A DNA stretch of 5,731 nt from Candidatus Equinaster intestinalis (GCA_018065375.1 JAGHTJ010000084.1:1-5731); one strand, 5' to 3'; counted from the first letter of the stretch, positions 1-5,685 are shown. Numbers and translations are program-made. The notes: generated by a model not told the origin, from the sequence alone.

Positions 1-76
1 AAGGGATTCGAACCCTTGTGGGTTGCCCCAAACGGTTTTCAAGACCGCCTCGTTATGACCACTTCGATACCTCTCC
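1..76 (-). tRNA. tRNA-Ser (anticodon UGA), 3' end cut by window edge
   Basis: Read on the minus strand, this is a class II tRNA. The 5' acceptor strand GGAGAGG lies at 76-70. A short D stem (TCG/CGA) follows at 67-65 and 52-50. The anticodon arm GCGGT-CTTGAAA-ACCG lies at 48-33, with anticodon TGA at 41-39, which reads UCA and related serine codons. A long variable arm (TGGG, GCAA loop, CCCA) lies at 30-19, and the T arm AAGGG-TTCGAAT-CCCTT at 17-1. The long variable arm is typical of serine and leucine tRNAs, and the anticodon makes it serine. The 3' acceptor strand and any encoded CCA fall outside the window, so the gene is partial here only because of the cut. It has its own consensus promoter just upstream. 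Confidence 0.96.
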
Positions 77-89
77 GTGTGACTTTGTT

Positions 90-118
90 ATTCTACCACA
101 ATTAAAATGTTTTGTCAA
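90..118 (-). promoter_or_regulatory. Sigma-A-type promoter of tRNA-Ser
   Basis: On the minus strand, TTGACA (118-113) is separated by exactly 17 bp from TAGAAT (95-90). The expected start of transcription is near position 83, about 7 nt before the mature 5' end of the tRNA, so the leader is very short. The perfect -35, optimal spacer and 5/6 match at -10 fit a strong stable-RNA promoter. The -35 box begins about 5 nt after the stop codon of the phosphatase gene. Confidence 0.85.
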
Positions 119-123
119 TATTT

Positions 124-828
124 TTAAGCGTTATTCTCGTTAACTTTTTTCTTTATGAACAAAAGTGCGTCAGCAAGGCTGTCAAAATTCGCTGAAACCT
201 TTTGGGTGTCCGCTATTTTAATGCCAACCGAGGTCCCCGCAAATTCGAACATCGAATAGTCGTTTATTCCGTCACCTACGGCGATAACCTCGAGCGGTTT
301 AATACCGAGCTTTCGGCATATAAGCTCAAGCCCGCTTTTTTTGGTTACGCCTTTGGGCAGTATATCGTAGCAATTCGGGTGGCGGTAAACCGTAAGACAG
401 CTTTCAAACTGCGGGTTTTCCGCCAGAAATTCGTCAATAACGGCAAACTGCTCCTCTTTTGTTATAAAAGGGGTGAGGGCATAGGTGTTGGGCTGATACC
501 ATATATCGGGAAATTTACCGTCAATAAACTCCTTTATTTTTTGCATATATAATTTCTGTTGGTCAGATACCGGCAGGGAATAATATTCCCTTGGCGGCAG
601 GAAAACTCCGAACTGCACCGCCATACCGTTTTCGCCTATCAAAATGGGCTCCTTGAGTCCGAACTGCCGTGCAAAACCGCAAAGATAATAGGTCGTTTTT
701 CCCGAGCATATTGCAATTTTTACGCCGGATTTTTCAAGCTCTGTAACCGTTTTAACATCGTTTTGAGCCGTAGGCTTGTGGGAAGGAGCCAGCGTGGCAT
801 CTAAATCAAAAGCAATAAGTTTAATCAT
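124..828 (-). CDS. HAD-IIB (Cof-type) family phosphatase
   Basis: This is a 234-residue soluble cytoplasmic hydrolase of the haloacid dehalogenase superfamily. Members use an aspartyl-phosphate intermediate and Mg2+ to remove phosphate from small metabolites such as sugar phosphates, phosphoglycolate or flavin nucleotides. All four motifs are visible. Motif I is FDLDATL, with nucleophile D8, acid/base D10 and T12. Motif II is the Ser of CSGK (S42). Motif III is a Lys in PKGVTKK (probably K163). Motif IV is GDGIND (D186 and D190 bind Mg2+). The roughly 80-150 stretch between motifs II and III is the C2-type cap that selects substrate. Motif I has Ala where DxDGT is usual. The protein is somewhat shorter than the typical 260-280 residues of Cof proteins, but its ends look intact. 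The ATG at 828 lies inside the end of the upstream ABC gene (8-nt overlap) and has AAGGAAG at 841-835, so translational coupling is likely. The substrate cannot be told from sequence. Confidence 0.9.
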   Translation of the reverse strand: MIKLIAFDLDATLAPSHKPTAQNDVKTVTELEKSGVKIAICSGKTTYYLCGFARQFGLKEPILIGENGMAVQFGVFLPPREYYSLPVSDQQKLYMQKIKEFIDGKFPDIWYQPNTYALTPFITKEEQFAVIDEFLAENPQFESCLTVYRHPNCYDILPKGVTKKSGLELICRKLGIKPLEVIAVGDGINDYSMFEFAGTSVGIKIADTQKVSANFDSLADALLFIKKKVNENNA

Positions 829-2731
829 TTTCTGCTTCCTTGCTCATATATCTTGAGGCCTGGGTTGTAAATAACTTATGATAAGTACCGTTTTCATTCT
901 TAATCAGCTCATTATGATTGCCGATTTCGATTACCCTGCCGTTTTCAAGTACAACAATGGTATCTGCTATAGTTGCAGAGGAAAGACGGTGGGAAACGAA
1001 AATACTCGTTTTTCCGCTGCGCAAACTGTCAAACTGATTGTATATTTCCTGCTCTGCGATGGCATCGAGTGAGGCGGTGGGCTCATCGAGAATGAGAATG
1101 TCGCTGTCGGCATAAAACGCACGTGCAACCGAGAGCTTCTGCCATTGACCGATCGAAAGCTCTTTACCGTCAGTCTCAAAATAGCGGGTGAGGGGAGTAT
1201 CGTAGCCGTGCTTGAGCTTTGAAATAAATTCGTCAGCACTCGCTCTTACCGCCGAATCCTTTACGCGTTCCATATCTTTGGGGTCGCTCGCGCGGCTGTA
1301 AGCGATATTGTCGCTTACCGTTTCTGCATACTTTCCGAAATCCTGGAAGATTATGCCGTAGAGTGAATAGAGCTCCTTTAAATCGTATTCGCGAATATCT
1401 TTTCCGTCAAAAAGAACCTGTCCCTCTGTGGGGTCGTAAAGTCGGGTTATAAGCTTGATAAGTGTAGTTTTTCCGGCACCGTTAAGACCTACAAGCGCAA
1501 AGGTTTTGCCCGCCTCGAATTTAAGATTTACGCCGTGAATAACATCATGGTCCGAGCCGGGATAACGGAATGTAACATTTTTAAGCTCGATTGTGTGGCC
1601 GGTGTGCTTGGCAGGGATAAGGGGATTATCGGTAAGGGGTTTTACGGTCTGCTTTTCCTTCATAAACAGAATCATATTGTCGATGAAAAGCGAGCCCTCG
1701 TAAATGGTTGCGGCGGTTGCAATAATTGCAACAAGTCCGGAATACAGAGCATTCAAGGCGCCCGTGTAAACCGAGTAATCGCCGATTTTTTCCACATTGG
1801 TTGCAATCATAAAGAAGAGTACACCGTTCATAATTACGGTGAGCATTGAAAGAATAATATTCCATATTCCTTCCTTCCACAAAAGCCCCTTTATACCCTT
1901 AAAATATCCCGAAAATATACTTTTGTATTTGCCTATGAGAATATCCGAAAGGTCGAACAAACGAATTTCCTTTACCATATCCTTGTCCACCATCAAATCG
2001 GTGTAGTAGTTCATCTGTCGGCGGTCCTTTGAGCGGCGGAACATATAGTAAAAGCTCTTTTTGCGGAAGTGGAAAGAAACGCCGGTGCTGATGAAATTGA
2101 GAGCTATGAAAACAAAGAAGAAAAGAATGCTGATTTTAGGCAATATACCCAGCAGAGCAATTAAAACCGCAAAATAGCTGATCATTGAAATAATCTTTGA
2201 GATAAGCTCAAAGGAAGAACGCAGAATGTTTACCGGGCGCATACCGGCTTCTCTCATCGCGTTTTCAAGACGCTCGTAAAAATCGGGCATATCAAATGAA
2301 GCAAGGTCAACCGACTTTGCCTTTGTCATTATTTTCACCTTAACATGATTGGACATCTGCTCGCCTGCAAGCTGAATAAGAATGTTGTTAAGATTTTGAG
2401 TAAGCGCGTTTAGGAAGAGATAGCCGAACTGGAAAGCCAGCGGTATTATGAGGTTTACCTCTTTCGAAAAGCTTTCTACAACCTTTTCGATAAGGTTTGC
2501 GGTGATAAATGTACCCGCTATGGGCATAACGCCGTTGTAGATTGTCATAAACCCGAGGAAAATCATCAAAAAAGGCTGAATTTCCCATACAAGCTTGTAA
2601 ACATATATAAGACGTGAAGCCGTGCCGCCTACCGTTTCCTTGATGAAACGCGGCAGGTCTTTAAAATTTTTCGGCGGAGCGGCTTTAAAACGGTCGTTCA
2701 TCGCTCCGGGAGGAGGTCCCATAGGTCGCAT
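821..2731 (-). CDS. ABC exporter, fused membrane and ATPase domains (LSxGQWQ type)
   Basis: This is a 636-residue half-transporter. A short Pro/Gly/Met-rich cytoplasmic N-terminus is followed by a transmembrane domain with about six hydrophobic segments, near 52-73, 92-112, 176-196, 199-219, 290-311 and 323-345. The ATPase domain (about 379-627) is complete: A-loop Y390, Walker A GLNGAGKTT (415-423), Q-loop Q463, signature LSIGQWQ (525-531), Walker B ILILDE ending in catalytic E550, D-loop SLD (554-556) and H-loop H581. It should export a substrate as a homodimer or pair with a partner, but no partner gene is in the window. The GQWQ form of the signature is known from lantibiotic/peptide-exporter-like ABC proteins of Firmicutes; this is a weak hint about substrate, and no peptide gene or C39 peptidase domain is present. 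The start at 2731 is supported by AAGGAG at 2744-2739 with 7-nt spacing. Its stop overlaps the phosphatase start. Confidence 0.93.
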   Translation of the reverse strand: MRPMGPPPGAMNDRFKAAPPKNFKDLPRFIKETVGGTASRLIYVYKLVWEIQPFLMIFLGFMTIYNGVMPIAGTFITANLIEKVVESFSKEVNLIIPLAFQFGYLFLNALTQNLNNILIQLAGEQMSNHVKVKIMTKAKSVDLASFDMPDFYERLENAMREAGMRPVNILRSSFELISKIISMISYFAVLIALLGILPKISILFFFVFIALNFISTGVSFHFRKKSFYYMFRRSKDRRQMNYYTDLMVDKDMVKEIRLFDLSDILIGKYKSIFSGYFKGIKGLLWKEGIWNIILSMLTVIMNGVLFFMIATNVEKIGDYSVYTGALNALYSGLVAIIATAATIYEGSLFIDNMILFMKEKQTVKPLTDNPLIPAKHTGHTIELKNVTFRYPGSDHDVIHGVNLKFEAGKTFALVGLNGAGKTTLIKLITRLYDPTEGQVLFDGKDIREYDLKELYSLYGIIFQDFGKYAETVSDNIAYSRASDPKDMERVKDSAVRASADEFISKLKHGYDTPLTRYFETDGKELSIGQWQKLSVARAFYADSDILILDEPTASLDAIAEQEIYNQFDSLRSGKTSIFVSHRLSSATIADTIVVLENGRVIEIGNHNELIKNENGTYHKLFTTQASRYMSKEAEND

Positions 2732-2744
2732 ATCTTTTCTCCTT

Positions 2745-3674
2745 TTATTTGTATAATTCGGTTGATAAATAGCGGTCTCCCGTATCGGGCAGGAGCACTA
2801 CGATTTTTTTGCCTTTGTTTTCTTTTCTTTCCCCCACTTTAACCGCCGCGGCAATAGCGGCACCCGAGGAAATTCCGGATAAAAAGCCTTCGTTTTTACC
2901 GAGCTCACCGCCGAAAGCGTAGGCTTCTTCGGTAGAAACGGCTATTATTTCATCATAAATATCGGTATCAAGGGTTTTGGGTATAAAGTTTGCGCCGATG
3001 CCCTGAATTCCGTGAGAACCGGCTTTGCCGCCCGAAAGCAGGTTGGAGGTTGACGGCTCAACACCGATGATTTTAATATTCGGATTTTTCTCCTTTAAAT
3101 ATTTTCCGGTTCCGGTGATGGTACCGCCCGTGCCTATCGTGGCAACGAAAATATCAATTTCGCCGTCTGTATCGTTCCAGATTTCGGGCCCTGTGGTTTC
3201 GTAATGAGCGGCGGGGTTTGAGTCGTTTTCAAACTGACCGGCAATAAAGGAATCGGGGATTTCTTTATTTAGCTGTTCTGCCTTTTCTATTGCGCCCGCC
3301 ATGCCCTTTGCACCATCTGTAAGGACAACCTGCGCGCCGTATGCCGCCATTATTTTTATGCGCTCAACCGACATACTGTCCGGCATAACGATTATCGTTT
3401 TGTAACCTCTTGCCGCCGCAACACTTGCAAGACCTATGCCGGTGTTGCCGCTTGTGGGTTCGATTATTACGGTATCGGGGTTTAAAATGCCGTTTTTTTC
3501 GGCATCATCAATCATTTTTTTTGCGATTCTGTCCTTTGCCGAGCCGGCAGGATTGAGGTATTCGAGCTTTGCAATCAGTTCTACATTAAGTCCGTACTTT
3601 TTTTCGGTGTTTTTAAGACGCAAAAGGGGAGTTTTGCCTATAAGCTCGTCAATGGAATTGTAAATTTTTCCCAT
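2745..3674 (-). CDS. cysK: Cysteine synthase (O-acetylserine sulfhydrylase)
   Basis: This is a 309-residue fold-type II PLP enzyme that makes L-cysteine and acetate from O-acetyl-L-serine and sulfide, the last step of cysteine synthesis, in the cytoplasm. The PLP lysine is K47 in NPAGSAKDR. The substrate loop PTSGNTG is at 73-79, and the PLP-phosphate loop GTGGT at 181-185. The PLP ring serine lies in GISSGA (267-272). The C-terminal LPDTGDRYLST matches the family ending LPxTGxRYLST. The length is normal for CysK, and there is no extra CBS or heme domain, so cystathionine beta-synthase is unlikely; CysM-like O-phosphoserine or thiosulfate use cannot be excluded. The ATG at 3674 is preceded by GTGGTGAT (3685-3678), close to the anti-SD complement. 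No cysE partner is nearby. The stop codon touches the ribosome binding site of the ABC gene, so it is the first gene of a cysK-ABC-phosphatase operon. Confidence 0.93.
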   Translation of the reverse strand: MGKIYNSIDELIGKTPLLRLKNTEKKYGLNVELIAKLEYLNPAGSAKDRIAKKMIDDAEKNGILNPDTVIIEPTSGNTGIGLASVAAARGYKTIIVMPDSMSVERIKIMAAYGAQVVLTDGAKGMAGAIEKAEQLNKEIPDSFIAGQFENDSNPAAHYETTGPEIWNDTDGEIDIFVATIGTGGTITGTGKYLKEKNPNIKIIGVEPSTSNLLSGGKAGSHGIQGIGANFIPKTLDTDIYDEIIAVSTEEAYAFGGELGKNEGFLSGISSGAAIAAAVKVGERKENKGKKIVVLLPDTGDRYLSTELYK

Positions 3675-3689
3675 ACTATCACCACTTTA

Positions 3690-3708
3690 AATATTATATT
3701 ATAATATT
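3690..3708. repeat. AT-only 19-bp perfect palindrome over the cysK -10 region
   Basis: The 9-bp arms AATATTATA (3690-3698) and TATAATATT (3700-3708) are perfect inverted copies around a single T at 3699. The element covers the -10 region and likely start site of the cysK promoter, a normal place for a repressor site. Because it contains only A and T, chance symmetry is fairly likely and the operator role is only a possibility. Confidence 0.45.
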
Positions 3709-3732
3709 ACAACTAAAAACTTTCCGTGTCAA
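3698..3732 (-). promoter_or_regulatory. Promoter of the cysK operon
   Basis: On the minus strand, a perfect TTGACA (3732-3727) is followed after 17 bp by TAATAT (3709-3704). An exact TATAAT follows a few bases on (3703-3698), but at a poor 23-bp spacing. Transcription would start near 3697, giving a leader of roughly 23 nt. That is too short for a T-box or S-box riboswitch, so control of cysK, if any, is more likely by a DNA-binding protein. Confidence 0.72.
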
Positions 3733-3782
3733 CTGTGATTTATACTAAAAAAGCCGTCAATAATATCATTGAAATATTAAAT

Positions 3783-3791
3783 AGGGCGGCG
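3783..3791 (+). promoter_or_regulatory. Ribosome binding site deciding the start of the double-CxxC protein
   Basis: The purine-rich AGGGCGGCG lies about 7-8 nt before the ATG at 3798. It resembles AGGAGG with one interruption. It is the only plausible Shine-Dalgarno stretch upstream of this gene and favours ATG 3798 over the in-frame GTG at 3726, which sits inside the divergent cysK promoter. Confidence 0.5.
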
Positions 3792-3797
3792 AAAAAA

Positions 3798-3998
3798 ATG
3801 AAAGAAATTTATGAAAAATGTGTTCTTTGCGGCAGACTTACATCGGTGCTTAAAAGTGTGCCGGTGGGTAAACGGCAGGGCTATATCGAGGGAGCGGGAC
3901 AGCTCTGTTCCAACTGCTTCAGAGAATTTAAAGCATCTTCCCGTGCGTTTAATGTAACTGCGGGGGTTTCGGAAATCATTAAAAACAGCAGACAGTAA
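3798..3998 (+). CDS. Small double-CxxC (zinc-ribbon-like) protein, function unknown
   Basis: This is a 66-residue cytoplasmic protein with two CxxC knuckles, CVLC at 8-11 and CSNC at 37-40. They are separated by a 25-residue Arg/Gly-containing stretch, followed by a short basic tail. Four cysteines with this spacing are typical of a zinc ribbon that binds one Zn2+, and such proteins often bind nucleic acid or another protein. I recognise the general pattern from clostridial hypothetical proteins but know no function. The reading frame stays open back to a GTG at 3726 (90 residues). I prefer ATG 3798 because of the GGCGG ribosome site and because the GTG lies within the cysK promoter. The gene is divergent from cysK and convergent with the TIM-barrel gene. 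Its stop codon is immediately followed by a terminator. No convincing promoter of its own was found. Confidence 0.7.
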   Translation: MKEIYEKCVLCGRLTSVLKSVPVGKRQGYIEGAGQLCSNCFREFKASSRAFNVTAGVSEIIKNSRQ

Positions 3999-4025
3999 AA
4001 AAGCAGGTTATAAACCTGCTTTTTT
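3997..4025. terminator. Bidirectional intrinsic terminator between convergent genes
   Basis: An 8-bp stem, AGCAGGTT (4002-4009) with AACCTGCT (4013-4020), has a 3-nt loop and is flanked by an A-run (3996-4002) and a T-run (4020-4025). Read from either strand, it gives a hairpin followed by a U-tract. It therefore ends the small CxxC gene on the plus strand and the TIM-barrel gene on the minus strand. It overlaps the stop codon of the former and touches the stop codon of the latter, leaving only about 26 nt between the two genes. Confidence 0.9.
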
Positions 4026-4693
4026 CAGTAGCATTTCCGGTATTTTTGCATTGAAATTGCAAAAAGCTCTCCGTTTGTAGGGGGAGTGTAGGTTATTGCA
4101 TTGGCACCGGCGTTTACGGTGGCTTCTATTGTTTCGGGAGTAGGTCCTCCGGTTGCAATAATCGGAATATCGGGGAATTGCGATTTAATAAATTTCACAA
4201 CCTCGGGAGTGTCCGCGGCGGCGGAAACATTTAAAATATCCGCACCGGCTTCAATTCTTTCCTTAATATCCTGCTTGCCGGAAACCACGGTAGCAATTAC
4301 CGGTATATCAACCCGCTTTTTAATTTCGGCAATATCTTTAGGGGGCATCGGGGAGTTTACTACTACACCGAAGGCTCCCGCGTGCTCTGCCTCTTCGGCT
4401 AAACGCACCGAGCGTTCACCGCTGGTAAGTCCGCCGCCTACACCCGTAAAAACCGGGGCATCAGAAACGCTGATAATGGCGTTTGCAATGCTGGGTTGAG
4501 GCGTGAAAGGATAAACCGCTATAACCGCATCGGCGTTAATGTTTTTAATAATTGCAACATCGGTTGAAAATACGATGGATTTAATAAGTCTGCCGAAAAT
4601 ACAGATGCCGGAGCATTCGTAAATTTCTTTGGGAACATTTAGCAAATGACTGCGAAGCGTTCCGTTATAAACCGGTATTTTTTTCTTGTCCAT
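4025..4693 (-). CDS. Conserved TIM-barrel protein of unknown function (phosphate-binding barrel type)
   Basis: This is a 222-residue cytoplasmic protein. It opens with IPVYNGTLRSHLLNVP, then shows repeated strand-helix units ending in short hydrophobic strands: VIAVYPF (57-63), PVFTGVGGG (80-88), GVVVNSP (109-115), PVIATVV (131-137), ILNVSAA (153-159), IPIIATGG (176-183) and AITYTPP (199-205). The late GG of IIATGGP and the following ANAI-TYTPP strand look like the phosphate-binding end of ribulose-phosphate-binding and related barrels. I recognise the family as a conserved clostridial protein, often labelled only 'hydrolase' or 'beta/alpha barrel protein'; I know no experimentally established reaction. 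The ATG at 4693 has AAGGAG at 4706-4701 with 7-nt spacing. It is monocistronic, divergent from the DUF3737 gene and convergent with the small CxxC gene. An epimerase, aldolase or synthase acting on a phosphorylated substrate is possible but is inference. Confidence 0.85.
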   Translation of the reverse strand: MDKKKIPVYNGTLRSHLLNVPKEIYECSGICIFGRLIKSIVFSTDVAIIKNINADAVIAVYPFTPQPSIANAIISVSDAPVFTGVGGGLTSGERSVRLAEEAEHAGAFGVVVNSPMPPKDIAEIKKRVDIPVIATVVSGKQDIKERIEAGADILNVSAAADTPEVVKFIKSQFPDIPIIATGGPTPETIEATVNAGANAITYTPPTNGELFAISMQKYRKCY

Positions 4694-4712
4694 AATAATT
4701 CTCCTTTTTATA

Positions 4713-4721
4713 TTTATACCA
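4713..4721 (-). promoter_or_regulatory. Possible extended -10 promoter of the TIM-barrel gene
   Basis: On the minus strand, TGGTATAAA (4721-4713) has the TG-N-TATAAT form of an extended -10 element with 5/6 core match. No good -35 is at the right distance; TTAACA at 4744-4739 is 20 bp away. Transcription would start near 4706, right at the ribosome binding site, which makes the leader unusually short. The call is therefore weak. Confidence 0.3.
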
Positions 4722-4757
4722 TACCTTGAGGGGGAATATGTTAATAAATTTTTAAAG

Positions 4758-4786
4758 TTGAATTATTGCGGCAGTTGGTATATAAT
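4758..4786 (+). promoter_or_regulatory. Promoter of the DUF3737 gene
   Basis: TTGAAT (4758-4763) and a perfect TATAAT (4781-4786) are separated by the optimal 17 bp. Transcription should start near 4793, giving a leader of about 24 nt before the ATG at 4817. The -10 box and probable start lie within a 24-bp inverted repeat. Confidence 0.82.
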
Positions 4787-4798
4787 TTAATATACCAA
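4775..4798. promoter_or_regulatory. 24-bp dyad, candidate operator over the DUF3737 promoter
   Basis: The arms TTGGTATAT (4775-4783) and ATATACCAA (4790-4798) are perfect 9-bp inverted copies around a 6-nt centre. The dyad runs from about -18 to +6 of the predicted transcript and fully contains the -10 box. That is the classic place for a dimeric repressor. The conserved GG/CC near the outer ends makes chance less likely than for a pure AT palindrome. No regulator gene is adjacent, so the protein that binds is unknown. A short RNA hairpin is unlikely because half of the dyad precedes the start site. Confidence 0.6.
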
Positions 4799-4816
4799 AA
4801 CAAAAGAGGCTGAAAA

Positions 4817-5659
4817 ATGGAAATTATTACCAATAAAACTTTTGATGAAGAGCGCGCTCTGTATGCCCTCGATAATGCGAAAATATCAAACTGTAATTTT
4901 TGCGGAGCGGCAGACGGCGAATCGGCTTTAAAAGAGGCAAAAAACATAGAAATCGAAAATTGTAAATTTGAGCTTCGCTATCCGCTTTGGCATAATAAAG
5001 GCTTTAAAATGCGAAACTCCTTTATGGATATAACCTGCCGTGCGCCGATATGGTACAGCGAAAACGGTGAAATTGCGGACAGTGAAATTATCGGTGTAAA
5101 GTGTTTGCGGGAGTGTAAAAATATCCTTTTGAAAAATACAAAGACTGTCTCCCCCGAATTCGGTTGGAAATGCGAAAATGTAACGGTGGAAAACGGTAGT
5201 CTTGATTCGGAATATGCTTTTTTTGAGAGCAGGGAACTTAAAATAAAAAAACTGAATTTCAGCGGTAAATATTCCTTTCAGTATGTGGAAAATGCGGTGA
5301 TAGAGGATTGCATTTTGGATACCAAGGACGCCTTTTGGCATTCAAAAAACGTAACGGTGAAAAACTGTACCGTAAAGGGTGAATACCTCGGCTGGTATTC
5401 CGAAAATTTAAAGCTTATAAACTGTAAAATAATCGGCACACAACCCCTTTGCTACTGCGAAAATTTAACCCTCGAAAACTGCACTATGGAGCAGACCGAT
5501 TTAAGCTTTGAGTATTCTGGTGTATTTGCTGAAATAAATGGCAATATCGAGTCGGTAAAGAACCCGAAATCGGGCAGAATTACAGCCGATACAATAGGCG
5601 AAATAATCCTCGAAAATTCGGTAATTAAAACGGAATGTGAGATAATAACGAAATATTAA
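4817..5659 (+). CDS. DUF3737 family protein, predicted 19-residue-repeat beta-helix
   Basis: This is a 280-residue protein with no signal peptide or membrane segment, so probably cytoplasmic. I recognise the DUF3737 family (Firmicutes and Bacteroidetes) by its features: ALYAL near the start, ADGESALKE (32-40), LRYPLWH (53-59), SPEFGW (112-117), KYSFQYVEN (151-159), DAFWHSKN (171-178) and IGTQPLCYCENL (206-217). The sequence is built of repeated N-x-x-[IVL]-x-[ND]-C units whose leading residues fall at 83, 102, 121, 140, 159, 178, 197 and 216, an exact 19-residue step. An aromatic position, usually Trp, recurs with the same step (117, 136, 174, 193). This is the pattern of a right-handed parallel beta-helix of the pectate-lyase-like fold, with one turn per repeat. 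No catalytic function is known to me. The ATG follows AGAGGC (4805-4810), and the gene has its own promoter and terminator. Confidence 0.9.
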   Translation: MEIITNKTFDEERALYALDNAKISNCNFCGAADGESALKEAKNIEIENCKFELRYPLWHNKGFKMRNSFMDITCRAPIWYSENGEIADSEIIGVKCLRECKNILLKNTKTVSPEFGWKCENVTVENGSLDSEYAFFESRELKIKKLNFSGKYSFQYVENAVIEDCILDTKDAFWHSKNVTVKNCTVKGEYLGWYSENLKLINCKIIGTQPLCYCENLTLENCTMEQTDLSFEYSGVFAEINGNIESVKNPKSGRITADTIGEIILENSVIKTECEIITKY

Positions 5660-5673
5660 AGGAAGTTTAATTT

Positions 5674-5685
5674 ATGTATTCGTAA
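5674..5685 (+). other. Four-codon mini-ORF or gene remnant after DUF3737
   Basis: An ATG-TAT-TCG-TAA reading frame is preceded by AAAGGAAG (5658-5665) at a proper ribosome-binding distance of about 8 nt. It ends directly against the terminator hairpin. It encodes only three residues and is more likely a chance start or the relic of a lost second gene than a functional peptide. Confidence 0.25.

Noticed and set aside
1..123. tRNA as an integration site (att) for a mobile element
   Set aside because: No integrase gene, no direct repeat of the tRNA 3' end and no change in gene character are visible in the window; the 3' end itself is outside it.
202..804. Two plus-strand open frames (202-552 and 559-804) opposite the phosphatase gene
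   Set aside because: They lie wholly antisense to a gene with all four HAD motifs, show no recognisable family pattern and lack good ribosome sites.
1535..1880. Cys- and Asn-rich open frames on both strands within the ABC gene (1535-1849 plus, 1626-1880 minus)
   Set aside because: They overlap the last transmembrane segments and linker of an intact ABC exporter. Their cysteine content comes from reading hydrophobic codons out of frame.
3675..3700. Riboswitch or T-box leader for cysK
   Set aside because: The predicted leader is only about 23 nt and contains no T-box motif or stem array, so there is no room for such an element.
4101..4499. 132-codon plus-strand frame opposite the TIM-barrel gene
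   Set aside because: Its Ser/Ala/Thr-rich sequence mirrors the Gly/Ala-rich barrel codons; no ribosome site, family or independent support.
4928..5341. 137-codon minus-strand frame opposite the DUF3737 gene
   Set aside because: It is a shadow of the repeated Asn/Lys/Phe codons of DUF3737, and its apparent repeats are inherited from the real gene.
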